Assembly (NCBI RefSeq): GCF_018139145.2
Contig: NC_059474.1
Span: 38,272,344-38,336,343 of the forward strand
Direction of reading: 5' to 3'
Length of the DNA stretch: 64,000 nt
Source: Gymnogyps californianus
Lineage: Eukaryota; Chordata; Aves; Accipitriformes; Cathartidae
Shown piece by piece: positions 1-11,545 of this stretch. The position numbers and the translations under genes were made by a program. The notes beneath the pieces are model-generated. The model did not search any database. It saw only the letters and a list, made by a program, of their open reading frames with translations, and was not told where the DNA came from. Each line of letters starts with the position of its first letter. The stretch's first letter is position 1.

Positions 1-1813
1 TTTTGCAAGGACATACATAGGCCATAGGATGGGTATCCTCTGGTGAAGGGAGCCTTAGTTTTTCAAGTTGCTTTACTGATTACAGGGAGCATATGCCTGG
101 CATGTTTCTTTCTACCAATTAGTTATCCATGCAAGGACCTTCCTTATGTCATGGCTGCTTAATTTCCCTAAAAGCCCTTGACAAGGGGTTTTGTTGGAAG
201 CCTTTTGGAAATTCATATATGCACTATCAACCAGATGAGCCTTACCCAATCAAAAGACATTTATCCACATACTTAGATTTTTTTAATTCACATTTAATTA
301 AAAAAAAAAAATAATTAGACTTGTCTAGCAAAAAAGTCTATTCAGTGGTAAAATTACCATGTTTTGTAGTAATGATCCGTAAAACCTCTGTTTTAAATTT
401 ACAGGCATCATATTTCAAGAAACCAGTATTTGGTTGCACTATCAGCTCTAATAGAGGTGTGAATTTAATGACACACTAGTCATCTTCTAAAAGTGACTAT
501 AAATAGCTTTTAAAGTAATGCTAACTTCAGTATAGTGAGGGAAATCTCATCATCATTTTGGTTAGGGAAGAATAAGCTTTTAGTATGCAAATTAGTAAGA
601 AAAACGTTTTGAAGAAATGCATCAGGTTAGAGATGTAAATGAGGCCTAAAATGTCTCATTAGGTTTTGAATTGCCCTTTTCTTTTGTTGCAATTTTTTTC
701 TTTTTGTTTTCTAAGCATTATAAATCTTGTGGGCTTTGGGGGTAATTTTCTTGCTTGACTAAACCAGCAAGGGCTTTTCCAATAATAAATTAGCAAATGC
801 TTCTCCAAACTCAATTCTGCATGAAAATACATAGTGAGTGGAATAGAACTATATAGTTTCTTTTACAGAATATTTCTTGGTTCTGTCCCCTAACATTTTT
901 TTATATTATTTCTAATGACTCCAGCAAATTCTGTGATACATTTTATATGATTAATAATTTATGTTTAAATTGAAATCCAATATCTGAAGCTTGATACAAC
1001 AAAATATACATACAATTTGTCTCTATTGAGAAAGAGACATTTGAAGATTTTTAATGTGAGAGTTCTTTATTATAAAATGGTTCTTTAGTTAAAAAAACAT
1101 TTAGGCTAATATTTTAAACATAAATCCTTACAAAGCTGGCTAAATATCTCTCTTCCAGTTCGTCATAATGTGATTTACTGTACATAACCCCTTTCTGTTC
1201 ATTTTTCCCAAAATAAAAGTGTTTCAGTGCAATATCCTAATGTTGGTGCGAGTGTACTCTGATGTATCCCAAATTGTTATTATGCTGACTTCTCCTTTAA
1301 AAACTTCTAATTTTGAGCAGGCTACGTTATTGAAATGATATCCAGAGGTATTTATTACTTATCCTCATTACACAAAATAACTATGCTTAGGACAGTTTAT
1401 AAAAAGGTTATGGCATATGCACTTGTTTCCACAATTAATGCTCTGCTACACAAATTGAACTACTTTGAACTAAATGCAGGATGATACCACAATAGAAAGG
1501 GCTTATTATGTTTCTTGTATTTTGTGTTTCAGGGTTCTATGAAATAGTGTTTATAAAATAGCTCCAGATAGCTTACATGACATGACTGCAATATGGTAAA
1601 TTACTTGATGAATTTCTTTGCAGGGATAAGAGATTACCCATATTATTGCAGCTTGCAGAATCAGAGCTTAAGGTATATTGGCTAAGTGAAGACTAAGTTT
1701 TTCTTAAAATGAGAGTTTTATAAGCCAATTGTACCGAAACTCCATTATTGAGCAAAACAGTTCTGACGGTTCTAATTACTTGTAGCATTGTATTTTATTG
1801 CTATCTATACATA
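1..1813. other. AT-rich noncoding DNA, nothing recognised
   Basis: Unique-looking AT-rich sequence with scattered short A and T runs. Short open frames occur, the longest about 60 codons near the left edge, but they have no recognisable protein character. I see no repeat family, RNA gene or splice-flanked exon here. Confidence 0.6.
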
Positions 1814-1843
1814 TGTGTGTGTTTGCACTCACAAACACACACA
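1814..1843. repeat. TG/CA inverted repeat (12-bp stem, 6-nt loop)
   Basis: TGTGTGTGTTTG at 1814-1825 is followed, after CACTCA, by its exact reverse complement CAAACACACACA at 1832-1843. The arms are themselves TG and CA microsatellite, so the hairpin probably arose by microsatellite expansion on both strands and not as an RNA gene. Confidence 0.8.
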
Positions 1844-3444
1844 CGTAACACCTGACAGTAAATTTATCTTTCCCAAAATATTTAACCCACGTCCATCATC
1901 TCCTTAAATAAAATCAGTCTATTGTGTGATCATTTCAGATGTTTAATGTAAATACTATTTTTTCTTTAGATAGCAGTGATCCTCTATTTAGTAGACAGGT
2001 TGGATTTTGGTGTAATTTTTTTTTTTCTTTAAAGATACTAATCCTGTTTTTTCAGCAGCCAGAAACTTCCTCTTTGACATATGATACTCAGTGGATTTAA
2101 GTTTATTTCCTTCTTTCTTCTTCCCTTCATGCTTAGCAAATAACTTGGAGCCTTAAATGAAAAATAGATATGAGAGATTGCAGTAACTTCTATTACTCTG
2201 GCCAAGTGATAAGAAATTGATTCTTTTTTCTTTAGCTAATTGCCCACTTCCAAGGAAAATTCTTTCTGCCATGAAATCTTTGCCTGGGGACCATGGTATA
2301 GTAGGAATCTAAGAAACGTGCGTACTTCTAAATCAACTATATTGAGAATGTTTGAGTGATTCTTGAAGGGTAAAATCCTATGATGGTGTAAAATTTTGCA
2401 GTTTATTGACTGAAATCTGCTGTATTGCCCTTAGTTACTCTGTCTAGAGGGCCTGTGCTTGTTGCTTGGATATAATGGAATATGAAATTTAAAAAATATA
2501 AATTAATCCTTTAGCAGTCTTGGAGTTAGAGCTGCTAATGTGGAAACAATCAACACGTACTCTCCGAGCTAGGAGAGAAGACATAATAAGATTATGGCCC
2601 TGCAATCTCTAGCATTTACTTTTGTTCATAGTCATATTGTAGCGCAGAGATATGAAAAGAATATGGGAAATCTTGTCAGGTATGTTTTAAAATGTTCCTT
2701 TGAAAACTTTTAAAAACTAATCATACATATTTTAGCCTTGGACCAGCAAAAAGATTTGGATGAATAAAACTTTTCACCAGTGTAAAATCTTGCCCAAGAG
2801 CTAAATGACATTACTCTTATTTAAACATCAGCACATCTCCCAGTTATGATAGGAAACTGAAATATATACATGTAATTAATATGGCTCCTAACCACAGAAA
2901 TATTTTTCTTAATATGAATTTATAATTATTCTTTTGAAGTACCCAGTATAGACAGTGTCTTCCACAGATGGAGACCTTCTTTCTGTTTCGTTTCCAAAAT
3001 CAATTGCTGTTGTTCAAAAACTGCTGGACGTATTAATTTTTGTCACAACCCATCACTGGGTATTCCAAGTTATCTTACCAAGAATTTTGTAGGAGCCTTT
3101 TTTTGGGTATTGCCCATACTTATTTTCAGATTTTTTTTCTCTTTATGAGATTGATCTTGTGAGGACTTGCTACCTACTGAGAGATGTTCAGCATGTTGAA
3201 ATCTCACTGGCTACAATGGGAGTTGATTTTTTGCAGTATGCCTGAGTAAGTATATTGCAAGATAAAGGCTGAAAAAGAATATGCTTTGCAGTGCACATGC
3301 TTCCTATGCTTGCCTCCAGTGCCTCCTTTTATAAATTAAAATTGTGTTATATTTTATGCTTTTAACTAGAGGTTAGAAGTATAGTATACTATTCTGGGAT
3401 CTGATAAAGCAATGAACATTCATTAATTGGGTGGAGGGAGTATT
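1844..3444. other. AT-rich noncoding DNA, nothing recognised
   Basis: Stop codons are dense in all frames and no repeat family is evident. The texture resembles bird intergenic or intronic DNA. Confidence 0.6.
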
Positions 3445-3485
3445 GATGATGATGATGATTATTATTTATTTTTTATTATTATTAT
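3445..3485. repeat. (GAT)n / (ATT)n microsatellite
   Basis: Five GAT units at 3445-3459 run directly into an imperfect ATT tract that ends near 3485. It is a compound trinucleotide microsatellite. Confidence 0.85.
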
Positions 3486-4005
3486 GTATTTTTACAAAAT
3501 TGAAATAATAATAGGAAGCTTTCACAATGCATCTCAAAACATCTTGACAACTATTTCCACGTTTCAGCTTGATACATGAAACAGCATAGAAATTAAGAAA
3601 TAATTAGGAGCGAAATTCCATTTTGCCAATTAGACTACTCTGGATATATTTTTCCAAAGAATACTCACACCTTTCCCAAAGAGGACAGAGACTTAAGGCC
3701 TATGATTCCAAAGCCGCAAACCACAAGATGCTTTGGGACCAGAATGTATAGACAGAGGTCTGGAGGCTGCTCAGGTAAAGATGTGACAATCTGAAGGAGA
3801 CAGGTGTTAGTCTGCCAAACACTAACTGCATGGCGAGTGGTAGCTGTTCCTCCAGCCACATACGCAATGCTTTCCTCTGCCTTTTCCTATATCTCCCATT
3901 AAATGCCTATGCTTATTATATGCTGGAAAGAAAAAGACACCCACTCCTGTAATCAAAGGAAAATATTCTTTACCGCCATTAAAGTTTACGTATCTCAAAA
4001 ATAGA
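3486..4005. other. Noncoding DNA with two minus-strand chance frames
   Basis: Minus-strand open frames of 64 and 74 codons overlap around 3665-4046. They show no recognisable domain, and the longer one includes the translated GACAG repeat next door, so I treat both as chance. Confidence 0.5.
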
Positions 4006-4032
4006 AATAGGACAGGATAGGACAGGACAGGA
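4006..4032. repeat. Short (GACAG/GATAG)n tandem repeat
   Basis: GGACA and GGATA pentamers alternate over about 27 bp (TAGGACAGGATAGGACAGGA and onward). It is a minor pentanucleotide repeat. Confidence 0.75.
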
Positions 4033-4960
4033 AGTGGTGAGATCATGTTTACTGTGTCAAGGTTAGTGATGACAACTTGAATTCTGGGGTTAGTGATAAA
4101 ATATTCTCAGCTGTAGATCCTTACCCCTAGACTTTATGCTGCCTGTACTTTCACCAAAGCCCAAATACTGGGAACTTCAGATTGTATTAGGCATTTTCTT
4201 GTTCCATCTGTTTTTTGGGGTTAATAATACCAGGTACTCATTTCATATTAGAGAAAGACTTCAGGACTCCTGTAATTTTTGACCAAAAGCATTGTTTTTG
4301 TAGAGACAACACGTATCTATATAGACACACTAATTAATTCAGAAGTGGAGCTCACTCTGTGAATCTGTAGGAAATGAATCACTTAATCACAGAGAATATA
4401 GTGAGGATGCTCTATTTTGGATAATAAGAAGCACAGATACATATGAAGGATCCTTCAGGTTGATACATTAATTATACTGAACATTCCTTGGTGCCTGCTG
4501 TTTTGGTATTGCTACAGAAGCATGTGAAACTGTTCACAACAATCACACTTCACAGTCTTTGTTCTTGATACCGCCAAGGTCTGCCATGTTAAGTCATGTT
4601 GTTAACTTGTCACAAGAAATCAGCTTGTAGGAAACCTCAGGTTCACGTGGTTATTAGAATTGCTGGCTGACTAGATTCCAATCCATTTTTTCTACGTCCT
4701 TACTAGTAGTCATCATTTTCAAGCCATCAAGTAGAAGGGGCAGAATGTACTTCTCTCTTGCTCAGAAATTCATCATACCTTACTCTTTTAATAATACCAA
4801 ATAATATTGAACACTTTCACTATCCTCATCTGCACGTCCTTCAAATTATTTTCAAATCCAAGTCTTAAGCATATTGATAGTGTCCATCATTGTGTCTTAA
4901 CTACCAAAAGCTCTAAAATTTTCCTTACTTTTAAAAATGGGATCTTGAAAATGTAATGGG
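4033..4960. other. AT-rich noncoding DNA, nothing recognised
   Basis: No open frame of note, no repeat family and no low-complexity tract. Confidence 0.55.
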
Positions 4961-4980
4961 TTGGTTTAAATTTAAACCAA
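4961..4980. repeat. Perfect 20-bp palindrome
   Basis: TTGGTTTAAATTTAAACCAA equals its own reverse complement, with no spacer. The flanks (G at 4960, T at 4981) do not extend it. It could extrude as a small cruciform or bind a symmetric dimeric factor, but there is no functional evidence. I found no second copy in the window. Confidence 0.9.
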
Positions 4981-7556
4981 TACAATTATATTAAAGTATG
5001 TTAAGAATTAATATAGATATGAACCAGTATTTGCAGTCACAGTGATTATTTTTACAAGCTGCTTTGTTTTGATGTGGACCGAACACACAAAAGTCACTGA
5101 AGGGATTTTATTCCAGTATCACAACAAGAAAGTGTTATGCAATTTACAGTAACATTCCCATTCAAATTTAACTAACAGCTACATAAAAATACTTCACTCT
5201 AACAAAGTGAAAAAACATTTACTATAGTCACTGAAGATTCTGCATAAACTTAGATATTCAAGATCCTGTTCTGATTGTTCCATACTGATCACATTTACCT
5301 AAGTTGCTATCTTCAGTCTACCAAAATCAGCACATCAGGACTGCCACAGAAATATATATAAATATCTGTGCATTCTGGTAGACCAGACTTAAGAGTACAG
5401 CTGAACTAATTTCTCTTATTTATTAATAAATTTTGAGAAATGTGTGTTATCACTAATATTGTAAGGAAACACTGTTCTTGGTATTTTTGTATTAAACCAG
5501 CCAGTAATTCTGGTTCCTATGTAAAAAATGCAGTCTTAGTATAAGCATTAGGATCACTAAATAGATGTTTTTTTAAATGCCCAACACAAATGGCCAAGTG
5601 TCTTTTGAGATGAGCACTCCAGCTGAAATCACTGATATCATTAAGGGTGTGCTATTTAGTAGCTTAAAGAAGGCAGACAAATTCTCAGTGATAGCAACTG
5701 GAGGAAGTAGGTGGCCAGATATGAGGTCATTGTGGTGAAGGATTATGGTGAACAAGTGTTAATTTGGTAATATACAGGTCAATCAGCATGAATTTTCTTG
5801 CTATGCGCTCTGTGGATTTTATTCTTTGAACTGTTAGCTTCAATTATTTTAAGGGAAAACACTAGTCAAAAAAGTTATCAGTTAAAAGGGGGGAAAAAAA
5901 ACCAGTGAATTTTCCTAAATGAAGAAGCTCTTGTAGAACTCCATTTTATTTGAAAGAACTCCATTTATTTGGAAAAAAAAAAAAACAACCCCAAAACCAA
6001 TCTGAATGCTTTAAGGACCTAGGAGCTACAAGCCGTGGGGTTTATTCCCATTTGTCTTCCCCTCTGCCTTTTTCTCAGTAGCAGTACATTACCTATGCTC
6101 CAAAACCTGGTAGGAGTTCTAAGTTCAACTACAATTTTGCCCCTCACAACATGACAAAAATGCTACCTGAACCACATCCATAACTTCTCACATAAGGTCA
6201 AGGATATTCATACATAACAAGCTTTCTTGGAGGGGCTAGTTTGATGTTGTCTAATGTACCTGCTCAAAACAGCGAGTTTGAAACAAGATATCAAATTGAT
6301 CACTAAGTCAGTAGAAGCTGGACCTTGTAAAGGAAAAGCACAGTCTCTCAGGAAAAGAGTTTGACTGTTGCATTCGTAAGCACCCCTTGCTGGCTACAGT
6401 CAGTCAAGAACATGTCACTAGCTGTAAATGTAGCATGCTTTTACTGACACCATCTCCAGCTGGGGAAAAAATATACTGATGGTCATTCTCAAAGGATGAG
6501 ATGTTTTAAAAATATTTATAAAAATAAATAAACACTACTACTAGCTTTCTGATGTAAAGTGCCAAGTGTTTCCAAATGGAATGCAGCTTCAGAGCATATT
6601 TCTCCTATTTCCTTTCCTAACATTTTGACAGACTCTTCAAAATCTGGTGATAAAATGAAACTAAGGTTCATCACAAACAGTAGCATCTGAAGTCATGACA
6701 GAGGAAGTAGTAACATAGTGGGGTACAGATCTTAGGGAAATAAATGAGATTCTGGTCTCGTTAACTGACCAGATGAGAGATCGAGACAACTATTTGGGAA
6801 AATGAAGTGTTATTCAGGTAGAATTTAGATATTCAGAGCCAAGACAGCTATTCATAAGAACCATGCCTCATTCCTTAGACAGTTTAGAGACAGCAAGCAG
6901 CTACAGTTCTGCTACCCTGTGTGTTCTTAGATACCACTAGCTTACCAGAGTGGAGCATCTCAGTTCACATTTCTAAGGACACTACTGTCAAGTGAGGATC
7001 TTATTTCCATGGAAAGGAGCCCTGTTTGTCTGAGCTTGCTCCACAAAATGGTTATGCTTTTTTGCATATAAAAGAAAGGAGAAAGAGCTACCTAAAAAAG
7101 GATTTCAGTGTTTTCCTCATAATTATTCCTGAACATTGCTGTAGAGCCAGCATAGCTGTGGACTCAGGAGACTAGGGTTTTGTTGCAATTTTTTAAAAAC
7201 TGGCTGATACATCAATCTATTGCTCTGATCCTGCTTTTTTCTTTCTTTTTTTCTTATCGTGGGAAATTTTTATTTTTTTAAAATCTGTGGTACAGTTTTA
7301 TGTTTCTCCTTGAGATAAGCTATCATGTATAATAAAAGTACTTTCAAAAAAGCAGCAGAGTGTAAAGATTTGCGCACAAGAATGGCAATCTCTTCTGTTT
7401 CCAAAATCATAATTTCACATGCTTGGCAGTCCTGGTAACTCTGCAAAATGCTTTCTTCACATTTGGGAGAAGTAGAGTTTCACCTTTAGCACACAGAAGA
7501 ACTTTTAAAATCCTTTATTCTGGAAGTTTGACAGTATAAACTAATTTGAAGAAAAA
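4981..7556. other. AT-rich noncoding DNA
   Basis: This holds scattered A runs (for example near 5970-5985) and no recognised repeat family. A 60-codon minus-strand frame near 5573-5755 has no recognisable character. I see no RNA gene. Confidence 0.55.
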
Positions 7557-7587
7557 CCCCCAACCTTCCCTCCTCCCTCCCCAACCC
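7557..7587 (-). other. C-rich tract, possible minus-strand G-quadruplex
   Basis: C runs lie at 7557-7561, 7568-7570, 7575-7577, 7579-7582 and 7585-7587, with spacers of 1 to 6 nt. Read on the minus strand this satisfies the usual four-runs-of-three G-quadruplex pattern, and the plus strand could form an i-motif. The surrounding DNA is AT-rich, so the tract stands out. Confidence 0.55.
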
Positions 7588-8299
7588 AAAACATCCTACT
7601 TGTTTTGTACAGATCATAGTTTTCCCATAGTCGAATAAAACTTATTTGGCCAGGAAAAGGTCCTTCTGGTTTTCAACATCACCTCAGAAGACTTTAGAAA
7701 TTTAGGGCAAGAGAGATAGTGAAAGATTTTGATGATTATTGATTGATTCAGTACTGATGGTTAGGCGGAAATCCAAAGTGAGTCTTCTCAGTAGCATGAG
7801 AACAACACGACCTCCATAATGGTATCAGGACTTAAGAAGTTTTACTGTTCTAACAGACTCAGTAATAGGTGTTTATTTTTACAAAAACAGCGATCTTAAT
7901 GCAGCCTCTAGTTTGACTGGTGTTATACCAGGGTAACAATTATTTATACTGATTTAAGTATAAACACAAGAGTGAAAACTAGGAAAAACTTCACTGGAAC
8001 TTCCTTACAGCATCCCAAGTGGAATTCAAATATAAATACTGTTATGGCTACAACTAAGTGTTACAACTTTCTGCTGTACATAAGCTTGAAGGATAGGTTG
8101 AAGAACAAGAGGCTTGACTCATCTTTAATGACAACTCTTTTCCTAGCCTCTGGTCCAACTCTACACATGAACAGAAAAGGTACAATTGCCAAGGAAGATT
8201 TAACAAGACATGAGCATGTTTGTGCACACATGAACCCACATACACATTGTGCATATCATTGTACATATGTCTGTGTATGTGCATGTTTGTCTATATGTC
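7588..8299. other. Noncoding DNA with opposed chance frames
   Basis: A plus-strand frame of 118 codons begins at a GTG at 7972 and runs to 8328. A 76-codon minus-strand frame overlaps it at 8054-8284. Its C-terminal part translates a TG/CA-rich low-complexity stretch and a GA repeat. Neither frame resembles a known protein, so I do not call a gene. Confidence 0.55.
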
Positions 8300-8313
8300 G
8301 AGAGAGAGAGAGA
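8300..8313. repeat. (GA)7 microsatellite
   Basis: Seven GA units follow a TG/CA-rich stretch at about 8210-8299. Confidence 0.8.
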
Positions 8314-10456
8314 AACAGCAAACAGTAAGAATGCAAGCATCAGTTAATATTAGGACACTTACCAAAAAATGAGTTAATTCGCCACCTTACAGGTCTTAAG
8401 TGTAACTTAAGTGTTTATAATGGTACCGCTGTGATGGATAAGATCCTTTTTGTGGCTATTTATCTACATTACAGCACCTAATATCCATGTAACACTGGTG
8501 TATTGGATACGGTACAGGCAGACGATATTACTTATACATATACAGTGAATGTATAGCTTCACTGAAAACAACATAAAATTAAAACCAGGACACAGCAATA
8601 CGGCATAACCACTGATATAGCTAAATGTTGAGAGTCATGACAGCGCATATCAGTATACTTTTCCAAAAGTGTCTCTATAGCTTACCACTACTAAGAACAT
8701 TTTATTTGTTTTTAGTGGAAAAGGGAGTCCAGTTCCTAACTCTGATAAACCAGTTTAAGTCTACAAATTTATGGCAAATTTTGCTCTTCATTTGACCTTA
8801 CAGTCAATATTTCAGATGTGACTACAAACCCAGGGAAGAAGCTTTCTGTAATACCTCCCAATAGTGTATAGGAATGTCAAATGTACTTGTTTCCCAAGTG
8901 AAGAGGCTTATACTCCTTTTCTAGGAAAGTAGTTAGGTTGAAAGAAAATGATCTTAAGAATTTACTTCCAAGAGGACATGAAACTGTTCAGTTACACTAG
9001 GCTTAAGTTAGGTTTGATCAAGGTTTGGAAGCTGATTGCAATATATGTGACAAAAGACTGTATCTCACTAGAATACAAGTTTCCTTTTGACTCTCTCTCT
9101 CATCAGCTCACCACCAACTAATGAGAGAGGAATTTTGTATAGTATTTTATTATACTCTTCATTACAGAAGCCTTTGAATTTAAAAGCAGAACAATAAGGT
9201 TTGAAGGTCAGCTAAATCTCACAAATTTTCACCATGGTGAGACTTCATGTGAATCACTGAATTTTGCAAATTAGTTTGTTACTTTGTAATCAAAGGAAAA
9301 ACAAGGATAAAGAATTACTAAAAGTATGTTGTGAATTTATTTTTAGCCATATTTCAATTTATGATTTACGATGTACTCTTTTAAAAGTAGGAGGAAATTT
9401 TCGGTAGTATATGCCATAAAATTTGAGATCACACTCAAGCTCAGTTTAACAAAGAAAATCTTTTTTATGAGATTAATAATGTAGCGTACAGTTTCAAAAA
9501 TAATCTTTTTGAATAGACTGTTATGATAATAAGCACTATTATCTTTAGTATTTTGCTAGTGAGAGGTTGGAGACAATTGATATTAAAAAACATACAGTTC
9601 ATAGTAAATTTAAAAAATCACAATAGAAATTTTTTAGTAGAATTGTCAAACTGACAAGCTTGGGACTGTTACTTAAATGACGAGTCAAACCAAACAGATC
9701 ATAAAACAATATGGTGTTCCTTATCAACAACAACTAAATCTTCAAAGTCTGTATGGCATGACTGCAAATTTATCCTAAACAAGCATGGATGAACATCTAT
9801 CACCTACATTAGTTTGGAAAATTAAAGTACACATTTTCTTCCTCAGGCAGTAATCCTTACCACAGTGTGCAATTAAAAAAAAACTGTTACAAAATCTTAA
9901 ACATACCATTTATAAACTTTCAGTAAATCTCCTGAGTTATGCTACATCATGGAGTATGGTAACAGAAATACTATGACTGAAATTAGTTTTTGGCATATGA
10001 GGTAGAACTACGTCTTCAATCTACAATAATTGAATTTACAGCTTAGTTGATTGGATATAGCATTTTAACATCATTTTGGAGGTTTAAGAATTGCAAGAGC
10101 AACAACCCTCCGGGTATTTTGATCACTAGCACACAAGCATGTAGCATACTTTGTGTTCAAGGGGAACCTTTATCCCGGATGCAAAGCTGGTGCTGAATTA
10201 TAATCACCTTCAAAAAGATTGCAAGCCTGTGGGTATTAAGCTTTGCACTCACCAAGCTCAACCAAAAAGATTTATGCAATCTACTCTGGGACCTGACACT
10301 TATTCATACAATAGATCTGATAAGTGCATTCTGAGACCTTGAAGTTTATTCTCACCAGAAGTTTTGCATTTAAGGACTCAACCAGTAGACCTTTTTAGTG
10401 CTGATCAAAAGCGCTTCATTATGAGCTCAAGCACAAACACTGTACAACCACATAAT
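8314..10456. other. AT-rich noncoding DNA, nothing recognised
   Basis: There are no frames beyond about 63 codons and no recognised repeat. A CTCTCTCAT (9095-9103) / ATGAGAGAG (9121-9129) imperfect hairpin is the only local symmetry I noticed. Confidence 0.55.
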
Positions 10457-10520
10457 AAAGAAAAAAAGGAAAGGGACAGGGAAAAGGGAAAAGAGAAAAG
10501 GGAAAAGGGGAAGGGAAAAA
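10457..10520 (+). repeat. Polypurine tract, (AAAAGGG)-like
   Basis: About 64 consecutive bases are purine on the plus strand, interrupted by a single C near 10477. Blocks such as GGGAAAAGGGAAAAGAG recur. It is a low-complexity tract with partial mirror symmetry, so triplex (H-DNA) formation is conceivable. Confidence 0.85.
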
Positions 10521-10840
10521 CCTTATACTTCTAAAAATAAAAGTGAATCTTGAAAGCCTAAAAATAATCTCTGATGTTTTAGGTAGCAGTCAAGATTTTC
10601 TTTGCTTTTGCTTACCTGGAAATAGTTTGTCAGATAGGTTTGCCTTTCAGTCTCAGGCTATATAAATGACAGAAGACTTCTGACTCAAAAGACAATAAAC
10701 TATATTTTTCTTAACTTCATGGCATCCATTGAATCAGAAAGCTAATTTAGCACAAACCAGTATTGTCCAAACAAAATGAAGATCAACAATATCATGATTA
10801 AACTAAAAGAAAGAATTTTACTGTGCATTTGCAGCGAACC
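10521..10840. other. Noncoding DNA between polypurine tract and CR1
   Basis: AT-rich, with no recognised feature. The boundary with the CR1 remnant is judged from where reverse-transcriptase similarity stops. Confidence 0.5.
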
Positions 10841-11545
10841 AATCATCCAGACCATTAATGAAGATGTTGAACAGGACTGGAGCCTGTATTGACCCCTGGG
10901 GTACACCACTAGTTACTGGCCTCCAACTAGACTTCATGTCACTGATCACAACCCTCTGGGCCTGGCCGGTCAGTCATGTTTAAGTCCACCTCACTGTCTG
11001 CTCATCCAGCCCACACTTCAACAGGTTCTCTATGAAAATGTTATGGGATACAGTGTTGAAAGCCTTACTGACATCAAAGTAGACAATATCCACTACTCTC
11101 CCCTCATCCACCAAGCCAGTCACTTCATCACAGAAAGTTATCAGGCTGGTAATGCCTGACTTCCTCTTGTGAATTAATGCTGACTTGCAATGACATCAGC
11201 CACCTCCATCAGCTTTAATGGATGCATCCCATCAGGGCCCATAGACTTAGGTATGTCCAGTTTGTCTAAGTATTCCCTGATCTTATCCTCTTCCACCAAG
11301 GGTACATCTTCCTTGTTCCAGACTTACCCCCGGGTTTCTGGCAGGGATTTCTGAAGGCTGGTTTTACCAGTAAAGACTGAGGCAAAGGAGGCATTCAGTA
11401 CCTCAGCCTTTTCCATGCTCACCAGTGCCCCTGCCCCAGTCAGCAGCAGGCTTGTGTTTTCTCTAGTCTTCTTTTTGCTGTTTATGTATCTATAGAGGCC
11501 CTTCTCATTGCATTTGACATCCCTCACCAGATTCAACTCCAGCAT
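10841..11545 (-). mobile_element. CR1 LINE remnant, internal piece of ORF2 (reverse transcriptase)
   Basis: Read on the minus strand, this translates to pieces of the CR1 ORF2 polyprotein, which carries endonuclease and reverse transcriptase for target-primed retrotransposition. In order: the linker around [10 protein letters not shown] and [16 protein letters not shown] (about 11545-11345), a segment ending ADVIA (near 11190), then FDEVTG-like and KAF-NTVSHN sequence, and SGVPQGS (10890-10910), the conserved reverse-transcriptase block before the catalytic FADD motif. The copy stops just after the INGLDD residues, so the FADD catalytic block and 3' end are absent. About 70 codons are also missing at the ADVIA junction, where the sequence runs into SQH followed by a stop. 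Stops and frameshifts show it is dead. It is old and truncated at both ends. Confidence 0.9.

Noticed and set aside
7972..8328. 118-codon plus-strand frame
   Set aside because: It starts at a GTG, its C-terminus translates a TG/CA-rich stretch and a GA microsatellite, and a minus-strand frame overlaps it.
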